Positions 1 through 5,873 of a stretch of DNA of 13,684 nt are shown here, piece by piece. Source of the DNA: JBLHKE01 sp047619485 (GTDB lineage Bacteria > Verrucomicrobiota > Verrucomicrobiia > Verrucomicrobiales > DEV007); the NCBI GenBank assembly GCA_047619485.1, contig JBLHKE010000122.1:1-13684 (forward strand). The letters run 5' to 3'. The notes below the pieces were generated by a model that saw only the letters and a program-made list of their open reading frames with translations, searched no databases and had not been told where the DNA came from. Each line of letters starts with the position of its first letter. Position 1 is the stretch's first letter. Both the position numbers and the translations under genes were made by a program.

Positions 1-76
1 AATAGTCCCATCTTTCAGCGATGAGACGCCTGTGCCAGCGCAGGATGGTGTCGACCGTGACGATGGTAATCAGCCC
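1..76 (-). pseudogene. Integrase-type transposase fragment (running off left edge)
   Basis: Read on the minus strand, positions 76 to 2 give a frame containing TVDTILRWHRRL and ending in AERWDY at the edge. This strongly resembles the 'VTPDTLLRWHRxLIAxKWDY' stretch that precedes the rve catalytic core in IS3/IS481-like integrases common in Planctomycetes, Verrucomicrobia and Acidobacteria. An in-frame TAG at 77-79 interrupts the frame upstream and no plausible start lies between, so the visible N-terminal side is broken. The rest lies outside the window. It is probably the scar of an insertion sequence; only about 25 residues are visible, so the subfamily cannot be set. Confidence 0.7.
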
Positions 77-120
77 CTATCAGGAAGAGATCATTAGGAT
101 CAGGCCGTCCCCCCTCACTC

Positions 121-132
121 ACTAATATTAGT
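121..132. promoter_or_regulatory. 12-bp perfect palindrome, possible operator
   Basis: ACTAATATTAGT equals its own reverse complement. It sits in a short AT-rich island in the otherwise GC-rich space between the transposase scrap and the SLBB gene, about 190 bp before that gene's preferred start. A dimeric regulator could bind it. No flanking promoter boxes are convincing, so the regulatory role is inference. Elsewhere in 77-320 I see no gene; the open frame from a GTG at 162 into the SLBB gene does not look like protein. Confidence 0.25.
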
Positions 133-320
133 AAAAAGCAGCGGCTGAAAATCCCGGGAGCGTGGTGGAAGAACGCGACCGACGCAGACATGGCTCAGCT
201 CCGGGTGATGAGCGCGAACAAACAGTGGAGAACCTTCTGGCAGGAGAAAGCCGCCTGACCACCGCGTTCATTCACACCGATCGCATTGCAATTTTTAGGT
301 TTTTCAACGAAGCTAAATCC

Positions 321-1256
321 ATGAAGCTACTAGGGCATGCCCAGGCAATCGTATTCTGTTCATTGGCACCGCTGCTCGGCGCAAACGCGGATGGAGAAGC
401 TGACTCGATCGAGACCTTGAGCGATATCTTGGAGGAGATCGACGCCATGGTCAACGACCTGCCACCCGAGCGGGCGAACAAGGGTCGCCTTTCGAATTAC
501 CAGTTCCTCAACACCGCCGACTGCCCCGAGGGCGAGCGGGTGTTGGAGCGCAGCCTCAAGGCCGAGCCATCACTCCTCGCAGGGACGAAGCAGGTGGACT
601 TGATCAACGTCTTCGACGCAGACACCGCACCGATGAACCACCGCGATTCCAAATCTCAGGCCACCGATGGTGCCTACGCGGATCAAGCGCTCGTCGGCAA
701 CTCCCGCAGCATCATGATGTGGGGTCCCTACACCCAGCTGGAACCCGGTCGCCACCTGGTGGTCTACCGCTTCAAGTTTCTCGACAAGCCCAAGGGCGAG
801 AGCGCCTGTTTTGTCGATGTCTGTCACAATGCGTTCACCTTCAGCGGACGCCGCCCGGCCGCAAAAAATATCCGCCCGTTAGTGTGGAACGAGGTAGCCA
901 TCCCGGTAGACGCACCCGAGAGAATGAAATTTGAGTTCCGCTTCTGGCCGAACGGTCACGAGGTCGCCATCGACCGGATCTACGTCTACAAGCTAGGTTC
1001 CGAACCCGGGCATAGCGTCTCGGTGATGGGCGCCGTCAAGCAGACCGGCACCTACCGGAAACAGCATCGCGATCAGACGGTCGACCGCCTCGTCGACGCC
1101 GCCCGTGGCAACAACGGGCTCGCCGATCCTGAGGTCTTCAAACTCTACCGGCGCAACGGTGGAAAAATCGAGCGGGTGAAACTCGATCGCAACGCCACGC
1201 GTGCGAAGACGGAGGTGAGAGCTGGCGACATCATCTGGATACCGGAGAAGCGCTGA
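321..1256 (+). CDS. Secreted protein with C-terminal SLBB domain
   Basis: This 311-residue protein ends in an SLBB domain (about residues 232-311): 'VSVMGAVKQTGTYRK', then 'TVDRLVDAARGNNGLADP', 'VFKLYRRNGG' and finally 'VRAGDIIWIPEK', the classic VxGxVxxxGxY / AGG / R.G / GDxIxVPE pattern of Wza-type polysaccharide export proteins. The usual N-terminal Poly_export domain is absent. The N-terminal part is unknown, with a beta-rich stretch near residues 130-215 containing 'GPYTQLEPGRHLVVYRFKF', reminiscent of sugar-binding jelly rolls. I chose the ATG at 321 because MKLLGHAQAIVFCSLAPLLGANA is a plausible signal peptide; the longer GTG start at 162 would bury it. No clear Shine-Dalgarno. It stops 3 bp before the NfeD-like gene and is probably co-transcribed with it. 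It likely binds envelope glycan or forms part of an export assembly; that role is inference. Confidence 0.75.
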   Translation: MKLLGHAQAIVFCSLAPLLGANADGEADSIETLSDILEEIDAMVNDLPPERANKGRLSNYQFLNTADCPEGERVLERSLKAEPSLLAGTKQVDLINVFDADTAPMNHRDSKSQATDGAYADQALVGNSRSIMMWGPYTQLEPGRHLVVYRFKFLDKPKGESACFVDVCHNAFTFSGRRPAAKNIRPLVWNEVAIPVDAPERMKFEFRFWPNGHEVAIDRIYVYKLGSEPGHSVSVMGAVKQTGTYRKQHRDQTVDRLVDAARGNNGLADPEVFKLYRRNGGKIERVKLDRNATRAKTEVRAGDIIWIPEKR

Positions 1257-1259
1257 TCC

Positions 1260-1694
1260 GTGAGTTACTTTCTCATCTACTGCCTGGCCGGGGTGCTGGT
1301 GATCCTATTCTACGCGCTGCTGCTAGGGGATCGCGGTGGGGAGAACGCACTTCTCCTGTTCCTAGCCGGCGTCGATTTTTTCCATTTCCCGCTTGCCCTC
1401 ATCATGTTGACGTTCTGGCCAATCACACTCGTCTTCGTCGAACTCGAGCGCCGCACCGAGCAGGAGAAATTACACATCGAACAGGAGCGGCTCGCCCGAC
1501 TTCCACCACCGCCACCCGACGAGATGATCGGCCAGCAAGGTAAAACGATCACCACGCTCGCACTGGGCGGCCGCGTAAGGATCGTAGGAAAAGATTACGA
1601 CGCCATGGCGGATGGCCTGCCAATCGAAAAAGGGGAAGCCATCGAAGTCATCGGTAAAGAGTTGGGAGAGCTGCTCGTAAGCAAGAACGCCTAA
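1260..1694 (+). CDS. Small NfeD-like membrane protein
   Basis: A 144-residue protein with two hydrophobic segments (about residues 3-23 and 29-60), a charged, probably helical stretch 'ELERRTEQEKLHIEQERLA', a five-proline linker near residue 82, and a C-terminal OB-fold-like domain (about 90-142). The last part, 'IGQQGKTITTLALGGRVRI', then 'DAMADGLPIEKGEAIEVIG' and 'GELLV', matches the NfeD C-terminal pattern (iGkxGxaxTxLxPxGxVxidG...kGxxVxVv). NfeD proteins usually partner with stomatin/SPFH proteins or occur as a fused serine protease; neither is visible here, and the protease part is missing. Start is GTG 3 bp after the previous stop, with GGAG at 1244-1247 about 12 nt upstream, so translational coupling with the SLBB gene is likely. 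The OB domain probably faces the cytoplasm or periplasm at the membrane; function unknown. Confidence 0.75.
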   Translation: MSYFLIYCLAGVLVILFYALLLGDRGGENALLLFLAGVDFFHFPLALIMLTFWPITLVFVELERRTEQEKLHIEQERLARLPPPPPDEMIGQQGKTITTLALGGRVRIVGKDYDAMADGLPIEKGEAIEVIGKELGELLVSKNA

Positions 1695-1768
1695 ATGAGG
1701 AAACCGTTCACTGGTGGAACAAAAACGGGCTCCCCCATCCGCGCTCATCTGTGTTAGAAGAACCCATC

Positions 1769-2473
1769 ATGAAATCTACCCTTTTGATTCTTCTACTCAG
1801 CCTCGCCACTTCGCAGGCCCAGATCGCCGACAAGTATGAAGCGACCGCAAACAAGAAATGGGAGAAGACGATTCAGAAATTCGAGGTGCTCGACCGGACC
1901 ACTGATTACCCGCCGGACTCGGTTCTATTCGTCGGTAGTTCGAGCATCCGCCTGTGGGAAACGCTCGCCCGCGACATGAAACCCTACCCGGTGATCCAGC
2001 GCGGTTATGGCGGTGCCAAATTTCAAGATCTCGCGGTGTTCGCGAAACGTCTCATCCACCCGCACGAGTTCCGCGCCGTCGTCATCTTCGTGGCCAATGA
2101 CATCGTCGGTAAGAAGGACACAGATCTCACCCCGGAAGAAGTGGCAGAGCTCTACCGGGACGTGGTGAAAACCGTGCGAGCAAGAAACGCCAAGGCACCC
2201 GTGTTTCTCATCGCCATCACGCCGAGCAAAAGTAGATGGGGAGCCTGGCCGCAGATTGCCAAATCGAATGCTGCGATGAAAGCTGTGTGCGAGGCGCAGG
2301 AGAACGTCCACTTCATCGCCACCGAGAAGGAATTTCTCAAGGCCGATGGCACACCGAGAACCGAGTTGTTCCGCGGCGACCAACTGCACCTCAACGCTGA
2401 CGGCTACAAACTCTGGACCAAGATCGTGCGCAAGACGCTAGATCGGGAGCTCAAGGAACAGGCGAAGCCGTAA
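1769..2473 (+). CDS. Secreted SGNH/GDSL-type esterase
   Basis: A 234-residue SGNH hydrolase with a clear signal peptide MKSTLLILLLSLATSQA. Block I is 'VLFVGSSSIRLWETL', with the nucleophile probably Ser58; block II Gly lies in 'GYGGAK' (79-84); block III Asn is Asn110 in 'FVANDI'; block V is 'DQLHLNADGY' with Asp204 and His207 completing the catalytic set. Block III usually reads 'AGDNDI' in close relatives, so 'VANDI' is a shortened variant. Such proteins deacetylate or de-esterify carbohydrates or small esters outside the cytoplasm; the substrate cannot be read from sequence. The ATG at 1769 is preferred over an in-frame GTG at 1751 because it starts the signal peptide. It lies 74 bp after the NfeD-like gene on the same strand. 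Its last codons form part of an inverted repeat shared with 2691-2723. Confidence 0.88.
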   Translation: MKSTLLILLLSLATSQAQIADKYEATANKKWEKTIQKFEVLDRTTDYPPDSVLFVGSSSIRLWETLARDMKPYPVIQRGYGGAKFQDLAVFAKRLIHPHEFRAVVIFVANDIVGKKDTDLTPEEVAELYRDVVKTVRARNAKAPVFLIAITPSKSRWGAWPQIAKSNAAMKAVCEAQENVHFIATEKEFLKADGTPRTELFRGDQLHLNADGYKLWTKIVRKTLDRELKEQAKP

Positions 2474-2493
2474 CTTCGATTTCAAAATCGAAG
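2461..2493 (+). repeat. Left arm of outer inverted repeat, itself a hairpin
   Basis: Positions 2461-2493 match the reverse complement of 2691-2723 at 30 of 33 bases; the inner 25 bases (2469-2493 against 2691-2715) are identical. Within the arm, 2474-2482 (CTTCGATTT) pairs perfectly with 2485-2493 across a 2-nt spacer, so each arm is also a palindrome. The arm includes the last codons and stop of the esterase gene. The hairpin begins right after that stop and could protect or end the transcript, but no T-run follows. Confidence 0.85.
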
Positions 2494-2515
2494 CTCATCG
2501 TGCTCGGACTTCGTG

Positions 2516-2683
2516 CTTAGGGGGAAAGGAGAAATAACTGCTCAGAGATGCGCCGAATTTTCGCCCAGCAGCAAGGCGGAATTTGCACTATAGCTGGCTA
2601 TTGGAGCCAATTCTAACACAGCCGATGGGCGAAAAGACAAGCAGATCGAGCAGCTATTTTTCCTTTTTCCTTTTTTCCTTAGG
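2516..2683. mobile_element. ~168-bp non-coding palindromic element, copy A
   Basis: This stretch has degenerate inverted ends: the left reads AGGAGAAATAACTGCTC (2527-2543) and the reverse complement of the right end reads AGGAAAAATAGCTGCTC, with CTTAG and CCTTAGG at the outer edges. Inside, TTTTCGCCCA pairs with TGGGCGAAAA. It aligns end to end with 5644-5808, sharing AGATGCGC..GAATTTT..GCC.AGCA.CAAGGC and later stretches. No protein is encoded. It behaves like a MITE or REP-type repeat and sits in the convergent space between two genes, nested inside the outer inverted repeat. Confidence 0.6.
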
Positions 2684-2690
2684 CACTGCT

Positions 2691-2723
2691 CTTCGATTTT
2701 GAAATCGAAGTTACGCTATCGCC
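2691..2723 (-). repeat. Right arm of outer inverted repeat
   Basis: This is the reverse-complement copy of 2461-2493 and contains the same 9-bp stem palindrome (2691-2710). On the minus strand it lies about 50-80 nt downstream of the DUF6797 gene stop, so either arm could act as a hairpin end for its neighbouring transcript. Between 2724 and 2770 there is only a small GCGAG/CTCGC hairpin. Confidence 0.85.
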
Positions 2724-2770
2724 TGCTGCGAGCGTCTCGCTCTCCCAGTCACTTCCCACGAGCTACCCAG

Positions 2771-5020
2771 TTACCGCGCCGGGGCGAGCGCGTGGATCGT
2801 GTTGTAGACGTCGCCGATGAGTTCTTCTCCGCCTATCGATTCGAGGTCGAAGTGCACCTCCATCTGCATGACGGCGACAAGCGGTTCCTTGGTCTTCAGG
2901 AAAACAGATCGACCGTCATCACTCAATTTGGCCGAGACGATTTCGACTTTGTCATGGCCGATCTTGTCCGGGTCTTTGACGGTGAATTCTTTCGAACCGT
3001 AGGCCTTAGTCCACTTGTAGTTCCACTGCTCGATGCCCCAGCTGCCTAAGTCCTCGGCGAGTTCCTTGTCGAGCTTCTGGGTAAATCCGACGTGGATCCC
3101 ATTCTCGTGAACGTTCACTGACTTGGGCATGAAGACCGCTTTGCCAGTGTAGCGCACGCGTTGCAGGCAACCATCTTTGGCCGCGCTGCTCTGCCAACCT
3201 TTGAGTCCGCTTACATAGAGCTGACCGTCGACCGGATTGAATCGCGCACGCATCGCCCCCGACTGGAAACGCAGCGGAAATTTGTAGACGCCAGCCTGGT
3301 CGACCCCACCGATATTCTCCTGCATCACTAGAAATAGCTCACACTTTCCATAGGAGGTGTGCAGCATGTGCCCCTCGAACGGGCCCCACTTGTCACCCGC
3401 CACCCAGGTCTGGCCGCCGCAGGAGTTGTCGACGCTGTGCGGGATCCAACACAACGGGCCGTCGTAGCCAGTCGGTGGTGTCTCGCGATGATGCGCGTTC
3501 ATGAACCCGTAGAAACCGCCTGGCTTGACGAGGTCGAGGCGCGAAGACGGCACCCAGGTTCCTTGCTGGTCCGCCACGGTCATCTCGCCATTTGGGCCAA
3601 CACCCGACCCGTTTGGCCAGCGAAAACCGGTGGCCACCACACCCAGCTCAGAGCCGTCTTTGGAAATCTTCAACAGCGTGCCGGCGTGGTCGTTGTTGGC
3701 GCCGTGGCCTTTGACGAAATAGAAGTTGCCGTCTGGGTCGGTCTCGAGGCCGGTAGCGAATTCGTGCACGTGCTTGCCAATCTTGCAGCCGTTGTTGAAA
3801 CACTCGTAGAAGTCGGCCTCACCGTCGTCGTTGAAATCGTGTAGTCGGGTGATCTGATCGCGCCCTAACACATACACCTTATCGTCGACCACCCTGAGGC
3901 CGAGCGGCTGGAACAAGCCGCTGGCGAGACGTTGCCAGGTGATGTTCTCGAGCTTGTCATCGATGCCCGAGACGCGCCAGACATCACCGTCGATCGTGCA
4001 CGCTGCGATGTCGCCGTTGGAGAAGAAGTCGTGCCCGCCGAAACGGAACAAGATCTTCTGCGGATTGTCGAATGGTGGGGTGATGGTGTCGACAACGTAG
4101 GCGCCCTTTTCTTTGCCGAGGCTCCCTTGGGTCACGATTTTCACGCCGGATTGGGATGACCCACCTCTGGTGAGAGCTGAGAGATCCTCGGGTGCCGATG
4201 CTTTCGAAGCGTCCGACCCGTTCCCGATCACCAACTTGATCCGCACCGTCGCCGTGTGCGCTGGCACCTCGAGGAACCAGTGACCATCCTTCTTTTCGAC
4301 AGCTGCCTGCGCGGATCCCTTCGCGATCACGACCTCGGTCGTCGCAGCGGCTTGGCAGACGCGCAATTTCATCGACGACTCCGCCGCTGCGATCTCGAGG
4401 CTGCGCGTGAAGTTTTTCCCTGCGACCCACGGGTGATCGAGCACCGCCACGCCACCGACCGTGTAGGAGAATATCGTGCGTGCACCGTTCCGGTAGAGCC
4501 CGCGGTACTGCGCCCACGCGGTCGGCAGCGGCCCGGCTTTCGCCTTGCCTCCCGCCCGCGGATCCTTGAACGAACCATTCGCATCCGCCCAACCAGGACC
4601 GACTTCGGCGGTGAACAAGTAGGGCGATCCCACCCAGTGCCCAGCGCCGCCGAGGCCATCGCGGTAGGTGTTGAACATCACGGGGCGGTCCGGCACGGCG
4701 CAGGCCATTCGCATCATTTCTGTATCGAACAACGCAGTAGCGGCAGCACCATCCTCGCCCAACCTCACGGCGATCGCCTTGTAGGTGTTGCGATCCTTAA
4801 TCTGGACGTCACCGCGCATCTCGATCGTCCCGGAAAATGTGCGTCCGAGTTCGGAGGTCGAGAAACGCGGCTGCGGCGCATCCCACCATGGCTTGTTCTC
4901 TTCCTGAACCTGCGACTTCGCTTTCTTGCCCTTCTTCTTTTTCTGAGCGTCGCTATTAGGGGTCGATACAACCAGGGCTGCGAGAATTAGAATAGCTGAA
5001 GCAAAAGTACGATTGGACAT
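2771..5020 (-). CDS. DUF6797-domain sorbosone-dehydrogenase-like beta-propeller protein
   Basis: A 749-residue exported protein. A signal peptide (about 1-25, ending NSDAQ) is followed by a lysine-rich run KKKKGKKAK. Residues about 40-235 match the DUF6797 pattern, beginning 'WWDAPQPRFSTSELGRTFSG' and including 'GLYRNGARTIFSYTVGG'. From about 310 to 680 comes a beta-propeller of the L-sorbosone/PQQ-glucose dehydrogenase type: 'FGGHDFFSNGDIAACTIDGD', 'LGLRVVDDKVYVLGRDQITR', 'ATGLETDPDGNFYFVKG', 'GFRWPNGSGVGPNGEMTVAD'. Large relatives in Planctomycetes and Verrucomicrobia often end in a c-type cytochrome domain; no CxxCH is present here. The role is probably periplasmic sugar or polyol oxidation or binding, unproven. 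No Shine-Dalgarno precedes the ATG at 5018-5020. It lies 147 bp downstream of the broken MFS gene on the same strand and converges on the esterase gene. Confidence 0.82.
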   Translation of the reverse strand: MSNRTFASAILILAALVVSTPNSDAQKKKKGKKAKSQVQEENKPWWDAPQPRFSTSELGRTFSGTIEMRGDVQIKDRNTYKAIAVRLGEDGAAATALFDTEMMRMACAVPDRPVMFNTYRDGLGGAGHWVGSPYLFTAEVGPGWADANGSFKDPRAGGKAKAGPLPTAWAQYRGLYRNGARTIFSYTVGGVAVLDHPWVAGKNFTRSLEIAAAESSMKLRVCQAAATTEVVIAKGSAQAAVEKKDGHWFLEVPAHTATVRIKLVIGNGSDASKASAPEDLSALTRGGSSQSGVKIVTQGSLGKEKGAYVVDTITPPFDNPQKILFRFGGHDFFSNGDIAACTIDGDVWRVSGIDDKLENITWQRLASGLFQPLGLRVVDDKVYVLGRDQITRLHDFNDDGEADFYECFNNGCKIGKHVHEFATGLETDPDGNFYFVKGHGANNDHAGTLLKISKDGSELGVVATGFRWPNGSGVGPNGEMTVADQQGTWVPSSRLDLVKPGGFYGFMNAHHRETPPTGYDGPLCWIPHSVDNSCGGQTWVAGDKWGPFEGHMLHTSYGKCELFLVMQENIGGVDQAGVYKFPLRFQSGAMRARFNPVDGQLYVSGLKGWQSSAAKDGCLQRVRYTGKAVFMPKSVNVHENGIHVGFTQKLDKELAEDLGSWGIEQWNYKWTKAYGSKEFTVKDPDKIGHDKVEIVSAKLSDDGRSVFLKTKEPLVAVMQMEVHFDLESIGGEELIGDVYNTIHALAPAR

Positions 5021-5167
5021 AGTTTGGAAAGCTAGGATTCACGTCGTGGATAGCAAGATCTATCTCCGCGGCAGAACGCCCTGCCGGGTAGTGACACGCA
5101 CGCGCACGAACTGCGGAGGATCTCAACCTCCTGCCATCAACATTCAAATCAGGCCAGCATCAACCAC

Positions 5168-5643
5168 TCACGCCTCGTTCGTCGGCAGCAACTTCAAGGA
5201 ATAGGCACTGCCGGCGAGACATAGGAGCGAGAACCCGGCGAGGGCTGCGTGCACACTAAGAAGTTGCAAGGCCGAACCGGCTGCCCCAAGCACTAGGATC
5301 ATGATCGCGATCAAGGTGTTACTGGACGACACGCAGTCGGTGCGCCGGTCGCCCTCGCAGGCATCGACGATGTAGGTTTTGCGCCCGATCAGCACCCCTG
5401 AGTAACCGACATTCAGCAAGAAGAACAGCGCTGGCCAGGTCCACACATTGCCAGCGACCCCCGGCATCCAGATGCCGACGGCGGCACCAAGCAAACCCAC
5501 CAATCCCGCGATCGTACCACCGATCGCCATCGCACGAGGGCTCGACCAGTCGCTCAATCTTCCCCATAGGAGAGAACTGAGCGCCGCAGCGAGCCCGCCA
5601 GCTAACACGAAAGCAGCACCCAGCCCGAGGAAACCAGAGATCC
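5168..5643 (-). pseudogene. MFS transporter, C-terminal half only
   Basis: About 158 residues of a major facilitator protein remain. The stretch after 'GISGFLGLGAAFVLAGG' contains 'SSLLWGRLSDWSSPRAM', a loop of the MFS type, and 'IGRKTYIVDACEGDRRTDCV', which resembles 'GRKTYLVDMATGDRRTDYVAVSNT' in full-length MFS proteins of related bacteria. Four to five hydrophobic segments follow one another and the natural stop at 5168-5170 is intact. Full-length members have about 400 residues and 12 helices, so the N-terminal half is gone. The frame stays open to an ATG at 5672-5674, but that ATG lies in the terminal repeat of the element at 5644-5808. No N-terminal half lies beyond the element, where the next gene ends at 5874. 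Probably non-functional. Confidence 0.8.
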
Positions 5644-5808
5644 CTAAGGGGTTGTCAGGAAATAAGTCATACAAAGATGCGCAGGAATTTTAGCCAGCAC
5701 CAAGGCAGATTTCAGCGATTATAGCGGGCTATTTGAGTTGGAAGCTAACGTGGGTGATGGCCAAAATAACCAGCAGATTGTAGGAGTTAATTACTGACAA
5801 ACCCTAAG
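5644..5808. mobile_element. 165-bp palindromic element, copy B, with terminal inverted repeats
   Basis: The ends are imperfect inverted repeats: left CTAAGGGGTTGTCAGG... (5644-5665) against the reverse complement of the right end, CTTAGGGTTTGTCAGT... (5787-5808), 18 of 22 matching. TA dinucleotides lie near both tips, hinting at a TA-target transposon family such as IS630/mariner, but no sure target duplication is visible. Inside, ATTTTAGCCAGCACC pairs with GGGTGATGGCCAAAAT. It aligns over its length with 2516-2683. No protein coding capacity. It abuts the broken MFS gene. Confidence 0.7.
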
Positions 5809-5810
5809 TT

Positions 5811-5840
5811 TAAATCTTCGTGTTTTTGTGCCTTCGTGAG
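5811..5840. repeat. CTTCGTG-type low-complexity intergenic motif
   Basis: AATCTTCGTG followed by TTTTTGTGCCTTCGTGAG is a degenerate internal repeat (CTTCGTG twice, plus TTTGTG between). Similar phrases recur between genes in many environmental bacterial genomes. It lies just beyond the right end of copy B and downstream of the DUF5722 gene. Function unknown. Confidence 0.35.
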
Positions 5841-5873
5841 AGCGCTTTTTCCAAAGTCAGCACGATTCCGATC

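Noticed and set aside
162..320. Extension of the SLBB gene upstream to a GTG at 162
   Set aside because: The added 53 residues are charged and not protein-like, and they would bury the signal peptide that begins at the ATG at 321.
2474..2493. Intrinsic terminator for the esterase gene
   Set aside because: The stem is perfect, but it has only a 2-nt spacer and no T-run after it on either strand, so it is listed as part of the inverted repeat.
2640..2690. T-rich stretch TTTTTCCTTTTTCCTTTTTTCC as a promoter or terminator tract
   Set aside because: It belongs to the degenerate right end of copy A and matches the reverse complement of its left end; no hairpin is directly before it.
3984..4990. 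Long frames of 202 and 244 residues within the DUF6797 gene
   Set aside because: The 244-residue frame at 4256-4990 is antisense and the 202-residue frame at 3984-4592 is a shifted sense frame. Both are arginine-rich products of GC-rich codon bias overlapping a clear gene, with no recognisable motifs.
5021..5167. Small gene or RNA between the MFS remnant and the DUF6797 gene
   Set aside because: Only short frames and two small hairpins are present; no start context or recognisable RNA fold.
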